A DNA stretch of 64,000 nt from Adineta ricciae (lineage: Eukaryota > Rotifera > Eurotatoria > Adinetida > Adinetidae). The translations under genes were made by a program, and so were the position numbers. The DNA lies in NCBI GenBank assembly GCA_905250025.1, contig CAJNOJ010000030.1, positions 434,001 through 498,000 of the forward strand. Direction: 5' to 3'. Positions within the stretch are counted from its first letter, which is position 1. Every line of letters begins with the position of its first letter. Shown in pieces: positions 11,601-23,869 of the stretch. Under the pieces are notes generated by a model. That model did no database searches and was not told the origin of the DNA. It saw only the letters and a list, made by a program, of their open reading frames with translations.

Positions 11601-13754
11601 GATCGATTGTCAATGACGACATTGATTGCAATTGCTCTCTCGCTTTTGGTTCAGATTTCATAATCCACTCTTGTAGTTTTTTCACGCCATGTTCTTTTGG
11701 TGCAAAACACACTTAACCAAAAACAATCTTCGATTTCACAACGATCACATGTGACATGTATGCTTACATTCGCTCAGTTTTTGTAAAATCTGAGATAGTT
11801 TGACATGATCATCGTCATTCTCGCTATCTAATTCTTCCAGATCCGGTGTAATATCAATTGCATCTTCTTCCTCTTCAGGATCACTTGTACTCATCCTAGT
11901 GAGACTTTTTTCACTTGTTGAACAACACTTTACAAGTGCTTTTTGTAACAATAATCGCAATCTAAATCGATCAAAGTTGATTTGATTGTGTGTTTTCGAT
12001 GTGATAACATACTCAGATTGAATATGAAGTAATTGACCATAGTTTCTATGTGAACAATGACAAATGAATCAATGAATCAGAAAAGGAAATGGATGATTTA
12101 CTTTACACCCTCATCACCTAAATCCGATTGTGCGAAAATAAAAAATTGACGAGTTCGCTCGTCAATACGATAGTGTTCGAAAATGATGTTTTCAAAGAAT
12201 CTTGTTTGAGATTCAATCCTACATAGTATTTCATGCGAAACATTAACAAAGTTCTTTCGAATATTACCGAACGATAAGATCTGGATGTTTGATCGCTGCA
12301 TGAAGAACAATTCTTGGAACAACATCAAGACGTGAACGAGTCGGCGATGGATACGGATCTTTGACATAATAGAGACGATAAAGATAAGCTATTGTGTCAA
12401 CACAGATAATTGCTACATTTGACTGAATGAAAGATTTCTTGTCGAAAAGGGAGAATATGAATACGAGTTGTTCCTTACATTCGAGTGGTTTGATGCAATG
12501 ACAAGTAAATTGAGAAGAGAATCAGGTGCAGCATGATAACATTCTTTGATTGCTAAACTGATTTGATCAACAAGAACGCATAGAAGTGGAGAAGAAATCG
12601 TATTTGAATCAAAACATTTGCTCAAATCATCTAAAGATGTATTCATTGAATAAATAGGACAAAGAGAGGTTTTTAGATGACTCACCAATGAGAATATTGG
12701 TGATATTAGCTTTTCGTAAAAGGTATCTGGAAAGGTTCTCAACCACAATTCGTTGAGATTCAGTGTCTTTTTCATGAAAACTAAAATTTCAAATAATACA
12801 ATGATAGAAACAATTAGTTTTAACATTACCTCTTTCGAAAATCATCGAGAACATCCGTACTTAATTCTTCTTTGATTGTATATTTTCCTGTAAGAACATC
12901 CACAAAAAACCGAACACCAATTTCATGTTGATCAGGGTTCGAATTCTACACACAGAAAGGAACATGTGCATGAATGTATCCGTTTTCACGCTACTAGCTT
13001 CTTACTTTAAGAAATGCTTGGTGCATTGTCAATACCGGTGGAATGATTTCCGGAATGTGTACATGAACAATACGAAATAAATCATAGCTTTCTTTTAGTT
13101 TACGTTTGACGTTAGAAGCAAATGCATCGAGGAAAAGCTTTCGAAAGTACTAAAATCATCGATAGAATAGAGATGAGTACAGGAGTGCGCAACTTACTTC
13201 ACTAGTCGCAATTTTAAAACCTAAATTCATTTTGACGAGGAGACGTTCAATGAATTTATATAAATCTGAATGTTCTTCACTATCAATTTCCTAGAAAACT
13301 CATTATGTTACAATGAATTCACTTGTCGGACATCGCTCACTTGAAGCAATGGTTTAAAGAAAACATCGAAGGTATGTGTATCGTTTCCTGAATGTAAAGA
13401 TCCATAGGAATTAGCGATATCAGATGTAACATCGATCAATGCTTGCCAAATTGCGCCGTATTCAGAATTACTAGGTTTTCACAGGTAAGATTTTGTTCAG
13501 AGAAAAGCAATTCGTTCTACCTAGCTAATTCGCATGAAAATTGAATGAATCGAAGGATTGGGTCATTGAGTTTATCCGACCGTTGTTTGTTTGTCTTTTT
13601 GTAATCGGTGATTTGCTTGTGAAGTTGAAAGAAATCCTGATGAAAAAGAAAGTTTATTGGAAACATGATCGAAAGATTTGATTACTTTTCCTTTTGCTTT
13701 TAAGGCTTTGGTGGTGGAAAAAAACGAGTTTAGTTCATCGATCGGGTCTGACAT
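8634..13754 (-). CDS. PDS5: PDS5 cohesin-associated HEAT-repeat protein
   Basis: More than twenty short exons separated by introns of about 50 bp span 5.1 kb. Recognition rests on ordered matches to animal PDS5. The middle has LIVRIESQTRFFENIIFEHY followed by IDERTRQ (family: LLVEKIFAQYLVP..ERMK). Next come GKWAVRALVPI (family QAKYAIHCI) and SLMVYLHAN (family YMIHLLAHDPD). Near the C-terminus is LLFTSPNF plus NTKSYLPDF (family FFTQP.K.F.N.KSY). The tail is acidic then basic and ends SRKRKGSATAR before a TAA at 8634. PDS5 binds the cohesin kleisin and controls loading, release and acetylation of cohesin on chromatin. The last intron appears to use a weak donor (GTTTTG). The start at 13754 gives MSDPIDEL. 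A further upstream exon ending at about 13877 would also join in phase, so the N-terminus is uncertain and looks shorter than in vertebrate PDS5. Confidence 0.85.
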
Positions 13755-14051
13755 TTGAAAGAAAATATTTGATTTAATGGAATAGATTTGATACTTTATT
13801 GCATAGAACAAACGAAAATCTTTTCTCTCTCGAATATTACTAGGACTAATTCGTTTTTGAAAATTTACCAATAACATACATGTTGTATAGATGGCGTTCT
13901 TCAATTTCATTTTTGTACATCTTCTTCAGTCATCTCGAGCTCGACTTATCTGTTATACCACCTAAAAATGCTGCGTGTTTACAATACAATGAGCGGGATG
14001 TTCATGTATGAATATTTATAGTATTTCGATTCCTTTACACAGTCTGCAGAA

Positions 14052-14660
14052 ATGTCATCTTTCGATTCAGATCATATATGGGTATTCTAACCATCATTCT
14101 TGGCGTTATTGGTGGAGTTTTAAACATCATTATTTCTTTAAGTCTTTGCATCTTTCATGAACATTCTTCAAGTATTTATCTAGTAAAAGTCATGTCTGTA
14201 GTGAATCTTATTGAACGAATACTGGGCTATCTATACCGAATACTGGTTGATGGATTCCTTGCTGAATAAATTAAGAATTACATCTGCGGATTTCTACCCG
14301 TATCCAAATTTTTGTTTAGCTATCATTAATCGATATATGACAACGGCAACGCATGCTCGTTTACAACGATGGAACCATTCAAACGTTGTTTATCGCACAT
14401 CTATCACAGTTTGTTCATTGAGATGTTATCTTACATTTCATATTTGGCTTACTTCATTTGTACAATCGTTAACGCGAACTATTTTCTGTATATCGTTCGA
14501 TTTTATGCACTAGTATTGGCATTATGATTGTGTTTGGATTACTGGTTTAGTGAAATGTTCAACGATTATCCTATGGAATGCTTCCGTTAGTTCGTCGACA
14601 GGATGAAACACAAACCGCTCGGCGTATTTTTTTCCCTATGCACCCTATTAGCTATATCTA
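14052..14660 (+). pseudogene. Decayed rhodopsin-like GPCR
   Basis: Receptor fragments appear in the right order but in different frames on the plus strand. First is a hydrophobic TM1-like segment with GVLNIIISLSLCIF (14078-14269). Then comes an intracellular-loop-2-like piece with INRYMTTATHARLQRW (14211-14513, another frame; compare the ID/NRY...R.RRW pattern of rotifer receptors). Last is IVFGLLV followed by PLVRRQDETQTARR in a third frame (about 14510-14640). Frames change at least twice and stops interrupt, so no intact seven-helix protein can be made. Large lineage-specific GPCR families are known in rotifers; the ligand class cannot be told. Confidence 0.7.
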
Positions 14661-14867
14661 TGTATAAACTCCGCATTACTTGAAAGCAATTAGATCTATT
14701 GAACTCATATTCTTAATGTCATAAAGCATCACTGTTCTTACGAACAGGACATATTCAATTAACAAAAAAACAACGTAATCAAATATGAATTCTAGCATAT
14801 TATTTGATCGTAACATCGAATACATTTACATTTTAAATAAATAGTTCTACACGCATTGAATGTCTAT

Positions 14868-15852
14868 TCAGGAACGTTCATTTAAACGTTTTTCTAACGC
14901 TTTTGAACGTTGACGATCGATCTGCTCCATTTCACGTATTTTCTAAACGAAATTAAAATAAAGAAAATTCTATTTAATTCTTCATCCTATTCATACCTCA
15001 GCAATTTCATTCGAAATCACTTGCTGATAATCTTTTCGCTTTCCAATTGCAGCCATTTGATCCAGAAATTGTTTTCGTTCTTCAATTTCGAGTACCACTA
15101 CCAAAAGTATTAAACAGAACATTTTTCTATCAAAAATGACAACTCATACGTACATTCATCGAATCGATCAAGTTCTTTCGGTGGTGTAGGTGATCGTTGT
15201 GCTGGTTTTGACGACACTTTTGTTGGATCAATACCGTAGGCCATCATATGTGCTAGCCGATCCTTGTCTTGCTCAGTGCGAGCTTCTGTGAAAGTGAAAC
15301 ATGTTCTAAAATTGATTTCTTGAGCTAATCGAATGCATACTCATCGGTCTTGGTTGATAATCAGCAGGTATATAAGCACCAGAACTAACAATATCATTGT
15401 ATGAGCGTACTCCTGATCCATGTGACGATCTGAATAAAAGATGTCGAATGTACTGAATCGAAAGATGGCGATTGCCTTTTTTAACATGATCGATTACCTT
15501 GTTGAGCGGGAGCTTTCCACGCGTTTCATTGCAGGTGCTTTTGTTTGTGTCGATGAGGGACCGAGTTTTTCCGGTAAAGATTCACCGCCTATAGATGGAT
15601 AGATTAAAACAATAGGTTCCATATGATGGTCTCTTTTTAACGTACGAAGCATGTGACTTGTTAGCTGCCGACGCTGAAAATTGTTTACTCGAGATTCATC
15701 CATAAGTGCTAAAAAGCACGAACTCATACAAAGACACTAATTCTGACGAATTCCATACTTTTAAGTAATTTGGTTGTTTCCGTACTATATTGCGGTTTTC
15801 GAGTATTCCATAAACCTCCATCCGTGAACGGAATCGATGGTCTTTGTGCCAT
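14868..15852 (-). CDS. UPF0193 (EVG1 / C22orf23)-like protein
   Basis: About six short exons are read from MAQRPSIPFTDGGLW at 15852 to a TGA at 14868. Family-like segments are LMDESRVNNFQRRQLTSHML (family: MMEDSSLTNFQQRQI), a middle part with YNDIVSSGAYIP, and a C-terminal block RFDELVLEIEERKQFLD, MAAIGKRKDYQQVI, IREMEQIDRQRS (family: RFEELVKEIQERREFL, YRGIILAEI, KLREMEDIDHRRS). The C-terminal third is charged and probably helical. UPF0193 proteins have no established biochemical function. The match is based on remembered family sequence, so the gene symbol is left empty. No signal peptide or membrane segment is visible. Confidence 0.75.
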
Positions 15853-18087
15853 ACTTCTCTTGACTTATTTACAATAGTTAGATGTGTGACAAAATGCACA
15901 CGTGTACAACGACTCTTTTCTCATCGAAGGTGTTGCTTAGTAACAACCTTCATCTCGTAGGCGAAAGAATGGTATAGAATTTAAAATACTTAGCATTTCT
16001 TGAAAGCCTTGTTTTAATAGACAATCAATGATTAGACTAGAGATTTATTTCGGAGAATCACTTTCCACTTTCAATGGATTCAACGGCCCACGTTTGTACG
16101 AGAAATCTAGACATTCGTAAAATCCAACCATTTGAACCAGCAAGATTAAAATAAAAGTGATAGTCAACGATGAAAACGAGTATAAGCCAAGCATATACAC
16201 CAAAGCAATTAATGCAAATTTAGATGCATATTCTTCCAGAATTCCGAAATCATTATTACTTGGTCAGATACTGCAATAGATTATGAAATGTATGCTTACC
16301 GCCCTATAACATCAATGTGAAATATTTGTTGACGACTCAATCAGATCCTAAACACCTATGAACGATTCCGAGTACGTTTGACTGGCAATTTCACTCTCTT
16401 GCTAGTTGTGCTACATAAAAGCTTAGTAATACTTGATGTCTCTTGATTTTTCTCAACGAAATAGGCACAGTAATTTCATAATCCACAACCAATTCGATAG
16501 AGCGAGTCTACCCTAACATCAAGTCATATGAAATCAGTTATTCCTCCATTCTGCCGCATATACATTCTATCGATAGATATTCATAAAAGAACAAAACGTA
16601 TAATTCTAGGTTACCTTTCGTATATTGAACTGCCACATGCGATAGTTAGTATTAATGATGCTTTTCATCAAACTCACCAGTTGAAATTCATTGTTCCTAT
16701 ACATATACCAGCATTCTTTCTTAGCGACAATATGATAACTAAAGCTACCCTTAACCGCAGGTTTCGAAGTAGATAGAATCGAATCGAATGATCAAAGCAG
16801 TATGCATGATCTACATTGAATTTGTTAATTTGCGAAGAAAAATATATTTCGTCGACTGATTATTCCTAGTTTCTTCATACCACTGTTTATCTGTAATCAA
16901 CGTACTTGTAAAGAAGAAATCTGACAGTAGTTTTAGACTTGAAAATTGAATTCAAGTTTCAAGTTATACGTGTATGGTTTGTTTGATGACATCAAGCAAA
17001 TTTGTTGGTAGTATATCGTCACTTCAAAATAAAATGCTTATGGATGTAGCAGCTAACCTTGCTGCTTTTCTATACATTGCTATGATCTATTCAATGTGGA
17101 AAAATGCAGACAAACATAATTAGTTAAAACCATCACGAATAGAAATTCTAGTGACTTTTATTTTACTTTTCTTTCTTTAAATAAACTTATTGAATCATAT
17201 ATTTCTTCTTCTTCTGTTCTCCATCTCGTAGAGGTTTCTTTTCTTTTGTCTGATCGTTGTGCCCGTTGGTTACTACACTTAAACGCAAGTGAGAATATGT
17301 ATGTACGCATGAATTTGATTTCAATGAGAGAAATGAGCGAAAAACATACGTTTGCTTTTTCTTATCACTGTTCTTTTATCTTTCCATGATTGTTCGTTTC
17401 CAAACAGAAACGTCATAAGTTTACGAATAAATACGTGTTGTTTTTCTTTCATGACTCACAAAGATAAACAATTTCTTTTCTGTCGTAATTGTGCTGATGA
17501 AATAGTTGCCTGTCAACATGACTAATAAGTATTTTATCCTTTTCGTTCTCTTCATGTGACACGTCGAGAGGGAAAACTGAATACACATATATACTAAAGT
17601 AAACAGCTGCAGCGAAGGACATTTGAATATTCAATAATTGTTCGAAACTCCAAGTAAGTACGAAAAGAGAAGACGCAAAAAAGAAACTACGACAAAGATT
17701 TGTACGCCTCCGTATATATATTCTCCCTTTTCGTCTGCATACATATTGAATTGAGGCTTTGTCGTCGTACGTTCTGTTTTTCCCTTCTGTTCTTTCTTCT
17801 ACCAATGATGAGTGTGCGTGATAGGACGGTGTTGTATATAATAGCTTTTTTTCTGTTTGCCTCTCACCACTTCGTTTTTCGCCTCTGTGCATGCTTCTCC
17901 AATTCATTTTTCTTTTTTTACGAAATGATACGAACGTAACTTGCTTGATTTGACCTTTTGCTCTAGCATCACGGACGAAAAACGACGAGAGGACTCGAAA
18001 ATGATGACCTACATTTGTACTAAAATTTTACCCATTTCTTTTAGATCTCTTTCATCTTTTTTTTTCTCCGCATTTTCTCACTGCAAC
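15853..18087. other. Long intergenic region
   Basis: About 2.2 kb between the UPF0193-like gene and the PNRC-like gene. Apart from the membrane-hairpin frame at 16045-16251 (listed separately), I see only short frames without motifs, such as 82 codons at 16528-16776. The part just upstream of 18088 is T-rich and pyrimidine-rich and probably holds the promoter and 5' leader of the PNRC-like gene. Confidence 0.4.
16045..16251 (-). pseudogene. Possible relic exon encoding a membrane hairpin
   Basis: On the minus strand one frame runs from 16251 to a TAA at 16045. It encodes two adjacent hydrophobic stretches (FALIALVYMLGLY and ITFILILLVQMVGF) followed by a short polar tail. Just upstream a GT..AG intron-like segment can be drawn, but every phase across it reaches a stop quickly. 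It is therefore either a broken gene remnant or the last exon of a gene whose other exons I cannot find. No family is assigned. Confidence 0.3.
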
Positions 18088-18525
18088 ATGAACAATAATC
18101 GAAAATCTCCATCCAATCAACAGCGTGTGAAAGCTTCTCACGCTATATCTGTTCCTCATTCCAACCGTATGCGATCAAATAGTAGTATGGGATCATCTTA
18201 TTCGAAAAAGACGAACTCTCATACGACATCACCAACTGCCTTATCAGCAAGTTCATCACCTGCTGTTCCACTATTCTATTCCAATGTGTATGCTGATCCT
18301 CCAGAATGTTCAGCATTGCCACAACCACCTGAATCGTGGTATTTGACAACGGTTGACGAAGTACCAACTTCAAAAATAATTGAAGAGATTAAAGAGAAAC
18401 CTCAAGAAAAATCTACACGCAAACCAAATTATAAAAAGAATCACAAAGGTTTCTACAATCCATTCTATAATTCTGCACGAAATTACAACAAGTTTCCTGC
18501 ATCATACATATCTGTTAAAGCTTAA
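18088..18525 (+). CDS. PNRC-like (proline-rich nuclear receptor coactivator) small protein
   Basis: A 145-aa frame starts with MNNNRKSPSNQQR at 18088 and ends at a TAA at 18523-18525. Residues about 65-85 hold YADPPECSALPQPPESWY, which matches the PNRC family signature (SEPPSPSVLPKPPSHW). In vertebrates this short linear motif binds the decapping factor DCP1A and links PNRC2 to UPF1 and mRNA decay. The N-terminal half is basic and Ser/Asn-rich. The C-terminus is Lys/Asn/Tyr-rich and lacks the LxxLL-type nuclear-receptor box of vertebrate PNRC1/2. The frame stays open to 17941, but those 49 codons read like translated T-rich leader, so I choose the internal ATG. Another PxPxxW protein remains possible. 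Confidence 0.6.
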   Translation: MNNNRKSPSNQQRVKASHAISVPHSNRMRSNSSMGSSYSKKTNSHTTSPTALSASSSPAVPLFYSNVYADPPECSALPQPPESWYLTTVDEVPTSKIIEEIKEKPQEKSTRKPNYKKNHKGFYNPFYNSARNYNKFPASYISVKA

Positions 18526-19606
18526 GGATGAGAATTTCATGAGAATGACCTTTTCATCAGGTTCTCTTATTTGTACAGGAATGCTTTGTTACTTATGCAA
18601 TCTCGTTCGAAACAATGCGTATATATGTGCATAGCAAAGCAGTATTTTGTACATACGGCTGAATCGCCCTGTCGATGGCGAGGACGGTGATTCTTTTCTT
18701 TTTCTAATCAGATTCTTGCAATAGATATTTTCTTCTCTCTTTCTTTTTCGTTTGTGTGTGTGTGTTTTCTCATGGACAATAACAAGAGTCACTTCTAGTC
18801 TTTTTGTGCTTTTCGAAATATTTTGACTGAAGATATAGAATTAGTTCTTGTTGGCTTTGTTCATTTTCGTTTGATCGATAAATAACTGTGAAGCACTTCT
18901 CACTTGCTTTGTCGTTCTCATTTCATTGTGATACAAAAGTTTGAGAGGAAAAATTTTTAGTTTTTCGATCGTGCGATTCGTCTTCCTGTCTGTATGTTTG
19001 TTGCTTTTCTATGTTGTTGATTGTGACTTCGTGACTTCAGTCAGATTAGTCATCAAACAGTGCTTCCTCAACATAGTTTGAAACACTTTTCTTCGTGGTT
19101 ATTATAAGAGAAAATAAACATGTTTTATATTGAAAAACAAAATCCTTGTCATTTATGTAATTAATAATTAGTGTTGCTCACGTCATTCCAAGCAATTAGC
19201 GAAAAAGCTATCAGAAGAGCAGATTAGTGGGCGCGAAATTTTTATGCCTTTTAAATACCACTATTATTTTTATTTAAAAAAGAAGGAGAATGAATGTACA
19301 AGCACGCATAGGTAGGAAGAGGAAGAATGAGGAAAGAGTAAATATAATATCAATGGGATTATTCATCGTATCTTTCGGAGAAGAAAAAATTCATATACCT
19401 GAGATTAGAAGTTAGTAAAAAATGGATTTTGGAAGCACAAATAATGTTTGATTATATTGCAAAAATGATTATATCGTTAGACATAAACAAACATTCATAA
19501 AAGAAAGAAAAAGAGATTCAATGAAAGACGAACAATTAATACAAGACACATGATTATTATGAGCAGAGATAAAGAGAGATAGAGAAATTGGTTGTATTTT
19601 ACTTGT
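18526..19606. other. Intergenic, convergent 3' regions
   Basis: This separates the PNRC-like gene (plus) from the GIT gene (minus) and should contain both 3' untranslated regions. It is T-rich on the left and A-rich on the right, with poly(A)-signal-like AATAAA at 19112-19117. No coding signal was recognised. Confidence 0.45.
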
Positions 19607-22600
19607 TTATAGTTTTTGGTAAAGTCCAACAAGACTTTTCGTAGCTAAGGCAATATTGTAACAATCATCAATGATGAATTGAATTTGTTCGGTGCGACTG
19701 GTACTATTCGGCATTGGAAGTTTTTCTTTTAATGTCGCATGAGCAAGAAGTTGTTGAGCACTAGAGTTTAATAAATCAAGATTGGTTCGTATGTCTTCGG
19801 TTAATGAAAGCTAAAAATAAAGAATACATAAGATAAGTCAAGGAATTGGATGTTTTTATTACTCTATCAAATAGACGAATCATATCTTGAACAGAACTAT
19901 TGATTCTGTCGGCACATGTGAGATAACTAGGAACGGGAAGATGAAAATTTATCTTTTTATTCGTAGAATATCTACCGATCGGATTGATTTTCTTTAATTA
20001 AACTAAATAATTCGGCAATTCGATGAGTAATTTTTCTTGTTCGTTTATCTATATCAGCGCTTGATTCAGTTTGTCCGGTCGATCCTAAAGTGATTCATTT
20101 GACTATTTCATAGAGTCGAATTGCTAAAGTACCTTTTCGTGTTTGAACTGACGGTGAAACAACTTTATTTCGTCCGCCTGAACATGAACGAGCGCGGCCA
20201 TTACTTGTTGGAATAGCCGATTTTTGTGCTGAATTAGCGTTTGTTGCTGAAGATTTGGAAATTGGAACTTCAATATTTGTTGCATTTATGTAATCTGTTG
20301 AACGAAATGCTCGAGCAGTACTCAGTCCATTAGTTGAGTCATCATCTGCTTGAGGAAACCGCTGCATACTACGGCTAGACCTAAATGGAGAATATAATGG
20401 TCGAATTAATGTGTACAAATTACCTTTTATCATGGGCAAGTGATGTTTGTCGAATAATATGGGTTCCTGGACTAAAATTTCCAAAGGAAAAGAAATAGTC
20501 AAGACAAATATTCAAGAATCAATTTTACTTGTCAGGATCTTCCACAACTGTTGTGTTATCATAGTCACTTTCCACAATTGGACTTGATTGACGACTATGA
20601 TTATCAAATAACTGTTGAATTGACTAAAACAAGAGAAATGATCTTTAGATTATTTAGAGATAGGTAGGCAGATAACTTCTACTTTATTGATAATTCGGTT
20701 GGTGTCGTCACCATTGATCATGCCTGATGTATGAACTTCCATATGTGAACAGGAGATATTGTTGTCATGATTTGTAATGATATCGTTCGAAACTTGAAAG
20801 TCTACTTTATTCAGCAAGCTCTCGTCGAGTAAACGTTGAATCTAATTAAATAAACAATAAAGGATGACTTTTTTGTTTCGATCATTTCGAACACAAACTA
20901 TTACCATTTGATGCAAAACAGCTAATTCATTTTTCAGATCTATATGAGCGCATGCTAAATATTTCAATTGAAGTTCAGTATTAGCAACACGTGATTTTAA
21001 ATCATTAGAACGATGATTGCGCGGCATTTCATCATTGGATATTTCCGAAAAATTCATACTCTAAGAAGTCAGTATTGATTGAATTAAACAAACGAGAAAC
21101 AAAAAAAGATTTTCTCTTACTCCGCTTGGCGATTGTAGTGAACCATCGGCAAAATGTTCTTTAGAAGAATCACCTGTTAACGGCTAAAACAAATTCCATA
21201 GATGAGAAAAAAAATCTGAATTACAATTCGAATTTCTACTCTACTTTTTTCGCTTTCTTATGCATTTTAGAACGTTTTTGTTGTTCGTTTGGAGGTAAGC
21301 TACTATAATCTTCGTCCGATGCTACTTTATCATACAGTGGTTCATCATCTGAATCGATAAATGCATTAATTAGGGCCGCTGTCGACGACATTGTCGTTTG
21401 TCCATTGGCGTGTAACATATCTTGTGTTGATACAGATGCGTTATTATTAGTGATATTGGTTTGATTATGCTGTCGAGGTAGAGTGTGAACTACATAGAAA
21501 CCGGAATGAATCCAACTGTAGTTAGTTATAAAAAGTAGAAATACATTTTGATGATGAACCAGGTGAAACTGGCGATTGTTGAACAATTCCATGATATCGA
21601 CGACGAACTTCATTTAATATATCGTAAATGAAAGTGGTGAACTCCTTAGGACCGTAGCGAGCAAGTTTTTGGCGACCCTATGAAAAGAATTAGAACGATT
21701 CGACGAATCATCGACAGACAATTTTGGGTACCTGATTGCGCGTGGCAGAAAATGCAGGATTAACGGGTAGGAACGGTACAACATGCAGAGGTATTAAAGC
21801 TTTATCCACTTGAGCATGCCAAGCTAGATAAAAGGGTAGGTGGTGAGAAACACAGAGAGACTCAAAACTTTATGCTTTACTTGTATTCAGTTCTCTACGT
21901 TCTACTTCATCGAATACATCCATTGCTAAGTCTTCGAATAATTGATCGGGCAACTAACAAAAATGCAACAATAGCATTTTGTCTTTTTCGTGGCAAAGGG
22001 TTTTTTTACCTGTTGTAGCTTCTTTCGTGCCAGAAGTGCTTGATCAGATATATCGAGACTGCGATTTAAACAAAAACAATCAGATTTGTATTTCACGCTG
22101 TTCAACATACTTTTCATTGAGTTCGGGAAGATTAATATGCACCCCGGTTTTATGATCTGGTCGCTTTCCTCCAATAAAACACGTAAGACGATCGGTTAAT
22201 TCATATTGTAGTTCAACTAGACGGTCAGCGAGATCGGAATAGCCATTTGCGCGTGCATGTTCTTCTGGCGACACTCCCGAGCTGTCAATGGCTGCTGGAT
22301 CACCACCAAAAATACACAGTAACTAAACAGTACTATGTAGATACGTGTTACATGTATGTTAACACTCACTTCAATTTGATTTTGTTGACCACGACTGGCT
22401 GCGACGTGAACTGATGATGTTCCTGTTTCCTAGAACAGAAACAACGAAGATATTTGAGAATAAGTTCGTTTCAATTGAAATTTACCGGATTTTTGTAATT
22501 TGGATCGGCACCTTGAGAAAGAAATCGTAAGCATGTAACAATATTATCTGTTCGTGCAATGGAATGCAATTGCTAAAAGAGAAGAAAGTAAATATTTAAT

Positions 22601-23178
22601 TTCAAAGTCCAGTTGTTCATACCAAATGTAAATCTTCGAATGTTCCATTGTTTTCCTCCTTTAAACGATTGATATAAGCCATTTGTTGATATTTTGTTCG
22701 AATAAAATCTGCTTTAACCCTTAAACGACAAACACAGGATATTCAGATAATTCAAGCGATATTTTATACGGTAAAGAATCTTTAGCCGATGGTTTTTTCC
22801 TTGGTAATTTATTTTGTGGATCAAGTAGACCATATTCCCAGACGAGATTAGCACCATTAGAACTTAGTTCTTGAATCAGCTATATGAGAAGAGATAAGAA
22901 GATTTCAGGTACAAAACTTAATATTTTACATTCAATTGACACGGTGGCCAATAGCTTCGTTTGAACGATTTTATTTGTGAAATGTGTCGACCAAGACTTA
23001 AATGAACGCTACAGCATTCATCACATAACAACACACCGTGATTGATTGAGCACCATTCCGGTCCTAAACATACATACGTTAGATTGAGCAAAACTCCTAC
23101 AGGTTACTCACCACTTTGTCCACAATCGTGACATTCTTTAGCCGTTGTTTCAGAACCTTTCGGCATTGTATTAACCAT
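19607..23178 (-). CDS. GIT: GIT-family ArfGAP (G-protein-coupled receptor kinase interactor)
   Basis: Many short exons encode the full GIT layout. The start is MVNTMPKGSETT at 23178 (an in-frame ATG at 23166 also exists). The ArfGAP zinc finger is CHDCG...C..CC with GVLLCDECCSVHLSLGRHIS. Ankyrin repeats follow (GADPNYKNPETGTSSVHVAA, FGGDPAAIDSSGVSPEEHAR). After YELTDRL come the two Spa2-homology segments (LFEDLAMDVFDEVERRE and KEFTTFIYDILNEVRRR), with PFLPVNPAFSATRNQGRQKL between them. A helical coiled-coil segment and a C-terminal helical domain end SLVGLYQKL. GIT proteins form oligomers with PIX, inactivate Arf6 and scaffold focal-adhesion and centrosome signalling, using the C-terminal domain to bind paxillin. 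The exon join at LP|VKADFIRTKYQ uses a donor within CCGTAT and restores the family sequence. Confidence 0.92.
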
Positions 23179-23869
23179 TCATCTAAAACTGAGTTCAAAA
23201 CAAAACTGATATATAATTGCTTTTTTTGTCTTCTTTTCCGTTCGTGTCCTTTTTTTTATTTTTAAATAAACACATCATGTATGCACAACTATATGATGGG
23301 TGAAAATGATAAATAGATCTTTTTATCTCTCACATGAACAAGTCGAGAAAAACAAAACAAACGAAAAAAGAGAAAACATGATAAAATGATACACATATTC
23401 AAAGAGAAAGAACGAGAGACTTCATCACTTGTTCTCCTTCTCTCTCTCTGTCTGTCAATCACGGTTGATCGTTAATTTTTGTCGGGTGCAAAAAAACAAC
23501 AAGCAAATTCAGTTTACAAGGTAGAAAGCAAGAGTTGTATGCATATTTCCTTTCCTAGACACGGAAGAAGAGAAAGAGAAAACGAACTGATATTTGTGCT
23601 GTTCTTTTGTTTTTCTTCGATAGAGCATCTTTTACAAAAGTCTATCGAACGATCTTTTAACCGAGAAGAAAGCAAATAACCAAAACAGTAACGGAAAACG
23701 AACAAAAAGTAGCAGTTTTTTATCAAGGCGAAAAAAATGCATATGTACATTAGGTTAGAAGAGAAACACTAAAAAGAGACAAAACAAAAGATATTTCGAC
23801 ATAGGCATTGTTCTATTGTCGACGTGTTCGTTTCTAAAAAAGAGGAGAAAGCAAATTTACATGTGAATA
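23179..23869. other. Intergenic, nothing recognised
   Basis: This 690-bp stretch lies between the 3' end of the unrecognised Ser/Thr-rich gene and the GIT start, all on the minus strand. A/T runs, a TCTC tract near 23435-23455 and short biased frames are the only content. The GIT promoter probably lies here. Confidence 0.45.
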
